NCBI GenBank assembly: GCA_903827735.1
Contig: CAIKJM010000287.1
Coordinates: 1-8,879 of the forward strand
Direction of reading: 5' to 3'
DNA from: an uncultured Rhodanobacter sp.
GTDB taxonomy: Bacteria > Pseudomonadota > Gammaproteobacteria > Xanthomonadales > Rhodanobacteraceae
DNA length: 8,879 nt
A model generated the notes under the pieces. It saw only the letters and a program-made list of their open reading frames with translations, was not told where the DNA came from and searched no databases. Every line of letters begins with the position of its first letter. Position 1 is the first letter of the stretch. The position numbers and the translations under genes were made by a program. Shown piece by piece: positions 1 to 6,754 of this stretch.

Positions 1-2
1 GG

Positions 3-134
3 AAGCGGTATGAGCGTTCATGGAATCTCCAGGAGGAAGGCATGCCATCGCGAGCGATGACGGGAAAAAACCCATGGTACGCAGGTGGTCTGTTCATACC
101 GCGTAAAACGCCCGCGGCCAGCTTTGAGTCTTAA
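3..134 (+). CDS. Possible C-terminal end of an upstream plus-strand gene (partial, unidentified)
   Basis: A reading frame is open from the left edge and ends at TAA 132-134, giving about 43 residues that include WNLQEEG, NPWYAGGLF and a serine-rich end. The stop shares the TTAA at 131-134 with the stop of the minus-strand photolyase-like gene, a common arrangement for convergent genes. Third-position GC is only moderate, so coding is not certain. Alternatively the real gene is a 30-residue peptide starting at ATG 42, which has a near-consensus Shine-Dalgarno AGGAGG at 31-36, five bases upstream. The frame continuing leftward out of the window is the simpler reading if this is coding at all. 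I do not recognise the family. Confidence 0.3.
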   Translation, partial: KRYERSWNLQEEGMPSRAMTGKNPWYAGGLFIPRKTPAASFES

Positions 135-1303
135 CGTCGCTGAGCAAGACGCCACCATTGCGAGAAGCTGTCGCAGCATCGCGCCACCGGCGGGAACAGC
201 CGCTCTACCGGCTTCAGCTGCACGTCACCACGCAGAGCGCGCAGCCCTTCGGCATAGTGCGGGTCGTCGATCGCATGGATGCTGCGTGCTCCGGTCAGCG
301 CGCTTCGAAGCGTGTCGATATCTGCCAGCCAGCGCAGCTTGGCCAGCTCGCTCTGGCGCGCGCCGACAAACTGCCAGCGGCGCGCGGACCAGGGCCAGCG
401 TGCATGCCAGTCGGTGACGGCAAGAGCGACCATCATGCAGTCAGGTGGCAGATTGGGCGGCGGTTCGTCCAACGACCAGGGATGAACCAGCCAGACGTCG
501 CGACCGGCGATGGCCGCCGCATCGGGAGCGGAGAAACCCAGGGTTTTCGGTGGCTCGGACAGCAGCGGAGGTTCGCCTGTTCCGTCCGTCAGCGGATGCG
601 AGCTAACGGCCTTGGGCTGTCGCGCGATGACGTCCAGCGCCTCGTAGCTCGTATCGATGACCGTCGTCGGGCTATGCCATTCGAGCGGCGCGTATTTCGC
701 CACGTTCTCAGCATTGAACAGGTAGGGCTTGTGGCTCGCTGTCGCGGCGATCCACTGCCAGCTCAGATGGTTGCTGGCCAGATCACCGTCGAGCAAATGT
801 GCGTAAAGCCAGTCGGCGCCGGCGCGCCAGTGCACCTTGCGTAGGTGCACCACATAACTGGCCAGCCACATGCGCACGTGGTTGTGCAGATAGCCGTTGG
901 CGTAGAGCTGGCGCACGGCGCGGTCGATGACCGGTACCCCGGTGCGCGCCTCGCGGATATCCGCGGGAAGCTCACCAACATAGGCATCGTCCGGCAGCAG
1001 GCCTTCGTGCAATGAATCGAAAATACCGTCGCCACGATGCGACCACACGTGATGCCAGTATTCGCGCCAGCCGAACTCGTAAACCAGTTTGTGCTGCGGA
1101 TCGATGGCATGGTGGGCCGATATGGCCGCGTACACGGCGGGAAGACTGATGAATCCGTGGGCGAGGTAAGGCGACAGCCGCGTCACCGCGCCATCGAGCG
1201 CATTGCGGCTGCGCGCGTAGTCGTTCGGGCGTATCGCATTCAGCCGAAGCAGGGCCGCTTCGCGGGTCGGCGCAAAGCTATTGGAGGCGCTGGCAATGTT
1301 CAT
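131..1303 (-). CDS. Photolyase/cryptochrome-type FAD-binding protein without an N-terminal antenna domain
   Basis: A 390-residue flavoprotein of the DNA photolyase/cryptochrome superfamily. Residues 15-225 match the helical FAD-binding domain: the FAD-phosphate loop TRLSPYLAHGFIS (41-53), WREYWHHV (79-86), TGVPVIDRAVRQL (121-133), HNHVRMW (140-146), and DGDLASNH followed by WQW (172-185). The usual N-terminal Rossmann-like antenna domain (about 130 residues in normal photolyases) is absent. Instead a C-terminal part (about 262-390) carries a hydrophobic strand (DVWLVHPWSL), then SARRWQF, which recalls the antenna domain. The ATG at 1303 is chosen because it lies 10 bases after the DUF427 stop; upstream starts would run deep into that gene. 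GGTAGG lies just upstream. It is probably cotranscribed with DUF427. Light-driven DNA repair or photosensing is inferred from the family; the substrate cannot be told from sequence. Confidence 0.9.
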   Translation of the reverse strand: MNIASASNSFAPTREAALLRLNAIRPNDYARSRNALDGAVTRLSPYLAHGFISLPAVYAAISAHHAIDPQHKLVYEFGWREYWHHVWSHRGDGIFDSLHEGLLPDDAYVGELPADIREARTGVPVIDRAVRQLYANGYLHNHVRMWLASYVVHLRKVHWRAGADWLYAHLLDGDLASNHLSWQWIAATASHKPYLFNAENVAKYAPLEWHSPTTVIDTSYEALDVIARQPKAVSSHPLTDGTGEPPLLSEPPKTLGFSAPDAAAIAGRDVWLVHPWSLDEPPPNLPPDCMMVALAVTDWHARWPWSARRWQFVGARQSELAKLRWLADIDTLRSALTGARSIHAIDDPHYAEGLRALRGDVQLKPVERLFPPVARCCDSFSQWWRLAQRR

Positions 1304-1313
1304 GAAGTCACGC

Positions 1314-1832
1314 CTACCAGTGCCCGGTGCCCGGTTCGCCCTTGACTGGGCCGACAATTTCATCGGTGAGCCAGCCGCCGTAGAAGCCGCCCGGCTGTGG
1401 GCGTACTCGTTCGCCGCCCACCTCACAGTGCAGGCGCGCCGGATAGAACGACAGCCAGCCGGCGATCGCCGCGAATGCCGGTCGCGGTCTCGGGTAACTC
1501 CAGCCAACGGCTTCGATGCGCGTGCCGTCGGGCAGCAGCACGGTCCAGTAGCTGGCGGCGCCTTTCCATTCGCACATTGACTCTCCCGAGGCGGCGACGA
1601 TCAGCGTTTGATCGATATCGTCCGGCGGCAGATAAAACGTCGGCGGGCTAGCCGTTTCCAGAACGCGCACCGCACGGTGTGTATCGGCGATGACGTGATC
1701 TCCCGCACGCACCAGCACGCGGCGCGCGTCCGAGGCGAGCCGCGGCGGCCGCGGATAATCCCAGACGGATTCCTGGCCGGGTCCCGGCTTTGCCGCCACG
1801 CCGGGTCGTCGGCTTCCGTTGTACTGCCACAT
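1314..1832 (-). CDS. DUF427 domain-containing protein
   Basis: A 172-residue cytoplasmic protein of the DUF427 family; no signal peptide or membrane segment. Recognisable blocks are ESVWDYPRPPRL (21-32), the TFYLPPDDI strand-loop (65-73), CEWKGAASYW (87-96), a WSYPRPRPAF segment (111-120), GWLSFYPARL (125-134), and the very conserved end with GGFYGGWLTDEIVGPVKG (148-165) and GTGHW. The start ATG has AGGA nine bases upstream. It is the first gene of an apparent two-gene operon with the photolyase-like gene, separated by only 10 bases. The biochemical function of DUF427 is not established to my knowledge. The pairing suggests a role linked to the flavoprotein, but that is inference. Confidence 0.93.
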   Translation of the reverse strand: MWQYNGSRRPGVAAKPGPGQESVWDYPRPPRLASDARRVLVRAGDHVIADTHRAVRVLETASPPTFYLPPDDIDQTLIVAASGESMCEWKGAASYWTVLLPDGTRIEAVGWSYPRPRPAFAAIAGWLSFYPARLHCEVGGERVRPQPGGFYGGWLTDEIVGPVKGEPGTGHW

Positions 1833-1912
1833 GGTGAGGCGTCCTGATCGAAACAGAGCAAAGACAAAGCAAGGGTCTAGCTAAAAACGCACGGCGGCGT
1901 GATGGCGACGAG

Positions 1913-1951
1913 CGCTATCGAGACGGCAGCAGTTGCGTTCGGACGATAGCG
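1913..1951. repeat. 8-bp inverted repeat upstream of the DUF427 operon
   Basis: CGCTATCG at 1913-1920 is mirrored perfectly by CGATAGCG at 1944-1951, with 23 bases between. It lies 81-119 bp upstream of the DUF427 start codon, so it could be an operator or an RNA stem in the 5' leader. No flanking U-run is present, so it is not a terminator. An 8-bp match at this spacing could also be chance. Confidence 0.35.
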
Positions 1952-2035
1952 TGGCTGTGGGTGAATGTCGTGCGACGTACCGACGCGTGGCGGATCAGCG
2001 CAACATTCGAGACTGAGCGCCATCCGTTGCGGACG

Positions 2036-2062
2036 AAAAAACCGGCTCGGATCAAACCGGCT
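2036..2062 (-). terminator. Candidate leftward intrinsic terminator with no visible gene upstream
   Basis: Read on the minus strand, AGCCGGTTT pairs with GAGCCGGTT across a GATCC loop (9 pairs, three of them G-U), and the second arm runs directly into further T residues, making a run of six. On the plus strand no T-run follows, so the orientation is leftward. The nearest genes to its right are on the plus strand, so nothing intact on the minus strand uses it. A TAA stop at 2064-2062 abuts the stem, suggesting the tail of a lost or very small gene. Confidence 0.45.
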
Positions 2063-2160
2063 TACGCGCTGTCCATCGAGGCAGCAACCGCATGCGCGGG
2101 CGTACGGTATTCGGGCCAAGCCTTCGTCCGGTAGAGCCTAGGTGGGGAATGGGGAGGATT

Positions 2161-2280
2161 TTGCAAAAAAACGCTGAGTGGTTCGATTTTTATTGAAAAA
2201 TGGCTATCCAATATAAAAAAGTCGGCCACTAATTATTTCATCAACACCCAAAATTCATTTAATAAAGTGCTATAAGGATT
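2161..2280. promoter_or_regulatory. AT-rich upstream region of the KaiB/EAL operon
   Basis: By hand count 36 of 120 bases are G or C, about half the surrounding level. It includes ATTG-N13-CAAT (2192-2212), a dyad of the general kind bound by LysR-type or similar regulators, and ATAAGG at 2272-2277 that recurs at 2292-2297, 20 bp on. TATAAG at 2271 could be a -10 element but has no good -35 at 16-18 bp. Such AT-rich upstream DNA is a typical target for H-NS-like silencing and for UP-element contacts; this is inference. Confidence 0.4.
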
Positions 2281-2362
2281 TCGTGCACTACATAAGGTTT
2301 TTGGCAGTCAGCCGTGTCACGGATATGACGCCATTGAAGCCTATAGCCCGAGCGAGCACGTC

Positions 2363-2647
2363 ATGAGCGAATCTGATGTTTTCAGGTTTCAATTGTTTGT
2401 CGCCGGGGATGCGCTTCATTCGTCGCAGGCGATCGCCAACCTGACAGCGCTCTGCGTTGATTACCTGCCGAACCGACACGATATCGACATCGTCGACGTG
2501 TTTCGTCACCCCGCCGATGCTCGCGCCGCGCGCGTTACCGCTACGCCCACATTGCTGAAGCTGTCGCCGCCTCCGGCGGTGGCCATTGTCGGTACGTTGA
2601 ATAACACCCGCGCGGTGCTTGACGCGCTGGGTCTAGGCAATTCATGA
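2363..2647 (+). CDS. KaiB-family (thioredoxin-like fold) protein, stand-alone
   Basis: A 94-residue protein homologous to the circadian clock protein KaiB. Matching blocks are RFQLFVAGD (8-16; KaiB has LYVAG), helix SQAIANL (21-27), DIDIVDVFRHP (40-50), TATPTLLKLSPPP (59-71; KaiB has ATPTL and a PPP), and VGTLNN (76-81; KaiB has GDLSN). In cyanobacteria KaiB binds KaiC and, in its fold-switched state, SasA and CikA. No KaiA or KaiC is in this window. The stop TGA overlaps the ATG of the next gene (ATGA at 2644-2647), so the two are translationally coupled and probably act together. The ribosome site is weak. A 13-codon frame (2325-2366) ends in an ATGA overlap with this start and could feed ribosomes to it. 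The role as an input or partner of the downstream sensor is inferred. Confidence 0.92.
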   Translation: MSESDVFRFQLFVAGDALHSSQAIANLTALCVDYLPNRHDIDIVDVFRHPADARAARVTATPTLLKLSPPPAVAIVGTLNNTRAVLDALGLGNS

Positions 2648-5600
2648 AGGAACTACCGTTCAGTGGCGTCGTCGATGCCGCTATGGCGGACGAACTGGCT
2701 CGACTCGCCGGCGTACTTTGCGAAATTGATACCCGCCTGGACGAACTGACTCGCCAGGAAATCGATTCGGTTGTCGATGAGCACGGCCATGTATTTTTGC
2801 TGCGCCATGCGCAGACCCACCTGCGCAAGACCGAGGCAGCCAAGCAGGCGGCTATCATCAATGCGCTGCCGGCGCATATTGCGCTACTGGACGCTCAGGG
2901 ACTTATCGTCTCAGTCAACGAGGGCTGGCGACGCTTCGCCGGCGCCAGCATGCTGCACAATCCAGGCTGGGGCGTGGGCTTGGACTATCTGCGTATCTGC
3001 GACGAGGCCAGCGTTGCCGAAGCGCCCGCCGGGCGCGCGATCGGCGCCGGCATACGCGCCGTACTAAGCGGCGAGCAGAAGATTTTTTCCATCGAATATG
3101 CATGCCTGAGCGGGCGCGAGCAGCGCTGGTTTTTGCTGAGTGTGACGCCGCTGATCTTGGATCGTCCGCTGGGTGCGGTAGTGATGCATGTCGATATCAC
3201 CGGCAGGCGAGTGAGCCAGCAGAATCTGTTCGACAGCGAGTCGCGGTTTCGCCAGATGGCAGAAACCATCGACGACGTATTTTTTCTCGCTGATACTACG
3301 GCCACATTGATGATTTACGTCAGCCCCGCGTATGAGCGCATTTGGGGTTTGACCCGCGAAAGCCTTTACGCAGATCCCTCATCCTGGATCCAGTTGTTGC
3401 ATGCTGAGGATCGTGCCGAGGTTGTGCTGAAGTGGGCCGACGTTAGCTGCGCCGGTTTCGACCAGGAGTTTCGTATCGTGCGGGCAGACGGCCAGTTGCG
3501 CTGGATGCATCTGCGCGGTTATCCCCTGCTCAACGACGACGGCGTGGCCTATCGCATCGCGGCGGTCGCCACCGACATCACGCAGCGCAAGGTTGCTATG
3601 CGCAAACTGCTGGAAAGCGAGCGCCGATTCAGCGACCTGTTGCGCGATGTGCATCTGGCCTCTGTGATGCTCGATATGCATGGCACCATTACCTTCTGCA
3701 ACGACTATTTTTTGCGACTTACTGGCTGGGAGGCGGAGCAGGTCATTGGTCAAAACTGGTTCGAGCGTTTCATTCCTTGGCAGCACAGCACGGATAAAAG
3801 CGTCTTCTCAGGCCATCTTGCGAGGCAGTTGGAAAGTTGGCAGCGGGAGAATCAGATCGTTACTCGATCCGGTGAACGCCGCCGCATGCGCTGGAGCAAT
3901 TCACTGCTGCGCTCTGAGGAGGGCGAGTTGCTGGGATCGGCGAGCATCGGTGAAGACATTACGGAGCAGCATGCCGCCGAGCTGAAAATTCGACATCTGA
4001 ACCGGGTGTATGCCGTTTCCAGCGGTATCGGCGGGTTAATTCTGCGCGGACTCGATCGCGATGAGCTTTTTCGCGAAGCCTGCCGCGTGGCGGTAGAGGC
4101 CGGAGGGTTTCGCATGGCGTGGATCGGTATGATCGACGCTGACAGCACCTGTATTGTGCCCGTCGCCTCGGCGGCCATGAGCAAAGATCATCTGCAGGAA
4201 ATCACTCAACGCCTGAACAAGGTAGAGGGTTTGTGGCTCGGAGACTCCCCCGGCGCCCAAGCCATCCGCGAGCGCAAACCGGTCGTGGCGAACGATCTGC
4301 AGTCCAATCCGACGATCACATCGGGGCACCGATATCGCAGTTATGGCATCGGCGCGCTGGCCGCATTTCCCATCATCGTGGACGAAGCGCCTGTGGGGGT
4401 TCTGTCGCTTTATGCAGATGATGCCGACTATTTCCACGAGGAAGAGATGAAGCTGCTGTGTGAACTCAGCAGCGAAATCGCCTTCGCGGTCGACCATATC
4501 GGCAAGGCGCAGAAGCTCAACTATCTAGCTTATTACGACAGCCTTACCGGTTTGGCCAATCGCACGCTCTTTCTGGAGCGCGTCGCGCAGTATGTGCGAA
4601 GCGCGATTAATGATGGCCATGGCTTGGCCGTTTGGCTGATGGATATAGAGCGATTCAAGAACGTCAACGATATTCTCGGCCAGGCCGCTGGAGACATGCT
4701 TCTGCGGCAGGTGAGTCGGTGGTTGACTGGGAGTGCCGGGGACGTCCATCTCGTCGCACGCGTGGGGCCTGATCTTTTTGCCGTCGTGCTGCCGGTGATC
4801 AAGGAGTCGGGTGATCTCGATCACCTGGTCGAGAAAAAAATTGACAGCTTTACGGCGCAATCTTTTCAGATCAACGATACCGCTTTGCGTATCGCGGCCA
4901 AAGTCGGCTGCTCTCGGTTTCCTGACGACGGCGTGGACGCCAGCGTGTTGCTTCGGCATGCCGAAGTCGCGCTGAAAAAAGCCAAAATGCGCGGCGAGCG
5001 CTATCTTTGGTATCAGCCGCAGATGACCGAGAAAGTGTCGGCGCATTTGATGCTGGAAAGCCAGCTGCGCGTCGCGCTGGAGCGGCAGGAGTTCGTGCTG
5101 CACTATCAGCCCAAGGTCGATCTGCGACGGCGCACGTTGACCGGTGCCGAAGCTTTGATTCGATGGAATCACCCGCGCCGCGGACTGGTGGCACCCTCGG
5201 AATTTATTCCCGTGCTGGAGGAAACTGGGCTAATTCACCAGGTCGGAGCTTGGGCGCTGCGTCGGGCGATGAAAGACTTTCTGCGCTGGCGCAACCATGG
5301 GCTGAGGGCCGTGCCGATCGCGGTCAACGTTTCGCCCATCCAGCTGCGCAAGCGCAGTTTCGTCGAGGAGATCGAGCAGGTGCTAAGCACCGGTTTCAAT
5401 GCGGCGGACGGGCTCGAGCTGGAGATTACCGAAAGCGTGATGATGTCCAGCGTCATGCAGACCATCGACACGTTACGAGCGGTCAGGTCGCTGGGCGTGA
5501 AGATCGCCATCGACGATTTCGGTACCGGCTTTTCTTCGCTTAATTATCTGTCACGACTGCCGGTGGATATTCTTAAAATCGATCGCTCGTTCGTCAACGA

Positions 5601-5820
5601 CATGACTAACGGGCCACAGGGCATTGCGGTAGTGACCACGATTATTGCGCTGGCCAAGTCACTTCGTCTGAAACTGGTTGCCGAGGGTGTCGAGACAGAA
5701 GAACAAGCCCAGCTGCTGACCGAGCATGGCTGCGATGAGATGCAGGGATTTCTTTTTAGCCGCGACTTGCCCGCGGATATCTTTGAGGCACAATTTCTGC
5801 GAGATAGTACGCCGGTCTAA
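2644..5820 (+). CDS. Multi-sensor PAS-PAS-PAS-GAF-GGDEF-EAL protein, predicted c-di-GMP phosphodiesterase
   Basis: A soluble 1058-residue signalling protein with no membrane segments. An N-terminal helical stretch (15-70) precedes PAS1 (about 70-190), PAS2 (about 198-316, ending DITQRK), PAS3 (about 325-442, ending EDITEQ), GAF (about 455-620), GGDEF (about 625-790) and EAL (about 800-1050). The GGDEF domain keeps DSLTGLANR (632-640), but its signature is GPDLF (708-712) and the RxxD inhibitory site is missing, so cyclase activity is unlikely. The EAL domain looks complete: EAL 836-838, N895, E927, D957/D958 in DDFGTGFSSL, K978, AEGVE 1013-1017 and Q1034. Hydrolysis of c-di-GMP to pGpG, controlled by ligands or redox state at the PAS and GAF domains, is predicted. 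The degenerate GGDEF may bind GTP as an allosteric site, as known for some relatives. It is coupled by ATGA overlap to the KaiB-like gene. Confidence 0.97.
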   Translation: MKELPFSGVVDAAMADELARLAGVLCEIDTRLDELTRQEIDSVVDEHGHVFLLRHAQTHLRKTEAAKQAAIINALPAHIALLDAQGLIVSVNEGWRRFAGASMLHNPGWGVGLDYLRICDEASVAEAPAGRAIGAGIRAVLSGEQKIFSIEYACLSGREQRWFLLSVTPLILDRPLGAVVMHVDITGRRVSQQNLFDSESRFRQMAETIDDVFFLADTTATLMIYVSPAYERIWGLTRESLYADPSSWIQLLHAEDRAEVVLKWADVSCAGFDQEFRIVRADGQLRWMHLRGYPLLNDDGVAYRIAAVATDITQRKVAMRKLLESERRFSDLLRDVHLASVMLDMHGTITFCNDYFLRLTGWEAEQVIGQNWFERFIPWQHSTDKSVFSGHLARQLESWQRENQIVTRSGERRRMRWSNSLLRSEEGELLGSASIGEDITEQHAAELKIRHLNRVYAVSSGIGGLILRGLDRDELFREACRVAVEAGGFRMAWIGMIDADSTCIVPVASAAMSKDHLQEITQRLNKVEGLWLGDSPGAQAIRERKPVVANDLQSNPTITSGHRYRSYGIGALAAFPIIVDEAPVGVLSLYADDADYFHEEEMKLLCELSSEIAFAVDHIGKAQKLNYLAYYDSLTGLANRTLFLERVAQYVRSAINDGHGLAVWLMDIERFKNVNDILGQAAGDMLLRQVSRWLTGSAGDVHLVARVGPDLFAVVLPVIKESGDLDHLVEKKIDSFTAQSFQINDTALRIAAKVGCSRFPDDGVDASVLLRHAEVALKKAKMRGERYLWYQPQMTEKVSAHLMLESQLRVALERQEFVLHYQPKVDLRRRTLTGAEALIRWNHPRRGLVAPSEFIPVLEETGLIHQVGAWALRRAMKDFLRWRNHGLRAVPIAVNVSPIQLRKRSFVEEIEQVLSTGFNAADGLELEITESVMMSSVMQTIDTLRAVRSLGVKIAIDDFGTGFSSLNYLSRLPVDILKIDRSFVNDMTNGPQGIAVVTTIIALAKSLRLKLVAEGVETEEQAQLLTEHGCDEMQGFLFSRDLPADIFEAQFLRDSTPV

Positions 5821-5856
5821 CGGCGGGAAGTTTTCGTCCGCGAAGCAAGCCCCGGT

Positions 5857-6657
5857 TTAGACATACTGCATCTTTACCGTCATGCCGCCATCGACCGCAA
5901 AGTGCTGTCCGGTAATGAAGCTGGCGCTTGCCGACAGCAGATAGACCGCCAGGTTGCCAATGTCTTGCGGCATGCCGACGCGGCCGGCCGGGTGTTGGGC
6001 GTGATCCTGCTTGCTCAGCTTTGGCGCACGACGCGAGGCCGGCTTGCGCCAGTCGTCCGTGGCAATCCAGCCGGGCAGGATCGCGTTGACGCGAACCGCC
6101 GGCCCCGCGCTTACGGCCATCGCATGGGTCAACGCAACCAGACCACCTTTGGTCGCCGCGTAGGCTTCGGTGTGCGGCTCGGACTGCAGCGCCCGAGTGG
6201 AAGCAATATGCACAATCGCGCCGTGGTTTTCTTTCAACGATGCGAGCGCATGCTTGCTGCAGAGAAAGGCGCCGGTGAGATTGGTAGCGAGGTATGCGTT
6301 CCAGCGCGCCAGGGTCAATTCGGCAAAGCTGCCGATGTCCGGATCGGCGATGCCGGCGTTGTTGACCAAACCGTCGATCCGACCGAAGACTTTCAGCGCA
6401 GCCGCGACCCAGCCCTTGACACTACCTTCGCTAGAGACGTCCAGACGTCTGAATGCTGCGCGCGGCCCCACGTTCCATTCATCGATACAGGCGCGGCCGG
6501 CCTCCGCGTCGAGGTCGCCGATCAGCACCGAGCCGCCGGCGCCGAGCACCGCCTGCGCAATGCCGCGGCCGATGCCTTGCGCACCGCCGGTGATCAGCAC
6601 CACGCGATCGCGCATGGGGAGGGCGTCAAAATCGGCGATTGCGGGCGTCAAGGTCAT
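5857..6657 (-). CDS. Short-chain dehydrogenase/reductase (classical SDR, probably NAD-dependent)
   Basis: A 266-residue Rossmann-fold oxidoreductase. It has the cofactor motif TGGAQGIG (23-30), an acidic residue after the second strand (GDLD, D48) that usually means NAD rather than NADP, NNAG (99-102), N126, and catalytic S153, Y166 and K170 in YAATK. PGWI (195-198) and the C-terminal ITGQHFAVDGGM are also typical. The frame extends to an ATG at 6702, but ATG 6657 is preferred: GGAG lies nine bases upstream and the length then fits the family. It lies about 100 bases downstream of the AlkB-type gene on the same strand, so cotranscription is possible, and oxidation of an alcohol from that pathway would be a reasonable but unproven role. 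The substrate cannot be read from the sequence. It converges with the EAL gene; no strong terminator is seen in the 36 bases between them. Confidence 0.94.
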   Translation of the reverse strand: MTLTPAIADFDALPMRDRVVLITGGAQGIGRGIAQAVLGAGGSVLIGDLDAEAGRACIDEWNVGPRAAFRRLDVSSEGSVKGWVAAALKVFGRIDGLVNNAGIADPDIGSFAELTLARWNAYLATNLTGAFLCSKHALASLKENHGAIVHIASTRALQSEPHTEAYAATKGGLVALTHAMAVSAGPAVRVNAILPGWIATDDWRKPASRRAPKLSKQDHAQHPAGRVGMPQDIGNLAVYLLSASASFITGQHFAVDGGMTVKMQYV

Positions 6658-6754
6658 CGAACAGGGCTCCGATAAATGCGAGGTCTGCATGATCGAGCCC
6701 ACAGCGTCTGGGCGGCGTGCAGGCCGTGCGGTCCGTTGGTACGGTCTGGGGTAA

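Larger units (their letters stand above)
1833..2362. other. 530-bp intergenic region between divergent units, with an AT-rich block
   Basis: No convincing intact gene. It should contain the promoters for the leftward DUF427 operon and the rightward KaiB operon, but I could not pick a well-spaced -35/-10 pair for either. It holds an 8-bp inverted repeat (1913-1951), a leftward intrinsic terminator (2036-2062) with no gene in front of it, and a very AT-rich block at 2161-2280 (36 G+C of 120 bases). A minus-strand frame ending at TAA 2064-2062 reads WPEYRTPAHAVAASMDSA before the terminator. It lacks a credible start and may be a gene remnant. The longer minus-strand frame 1877-2119 (TTG start) is not protein-like and was left out. 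Confidence 0.7.

Noticed and set aside
45..80. CATCGCGAGCGATG dyad followed by GGGAAAAAACCC as a terminator
   Set aside because: The A-run follows on the plus strand and the T-run precedes the stem on the minus strand, so neither orientation gives an intrinsic terminator.
158..844. 228-codon plus-strand frame opposite the photolyase-like gene
   Set aside because: Antisense shadow of a recognised high-GC gene; no family features.
1304..1507. N-terminal extension of the photolyase-like frame up to ATG 1507
   Set aside because: It lies inside the well-conserved DUF427 gene, its residues are arginine-rich and unlike the family, and a good start exists at 1303.
1877..2119. 80-codon minus-strand frame starting with TTG
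   Set aside because: Composition is not protein-like, it has no ribosome site, and it runs straight through the terminator hairpin.
4525..5172. 215-codon minus-strand frame opposite the GGDEF/EAL coding region
   Set aside because: Antisense shadow of conserved GGDEF and EAL domains; no independent support.
5821..5856. Possible bidirectional terminator between the EAL and SDR stops
   Set aside because: Only a 4-bp stem (TTCG/CGAA) and no T-run in either direction.
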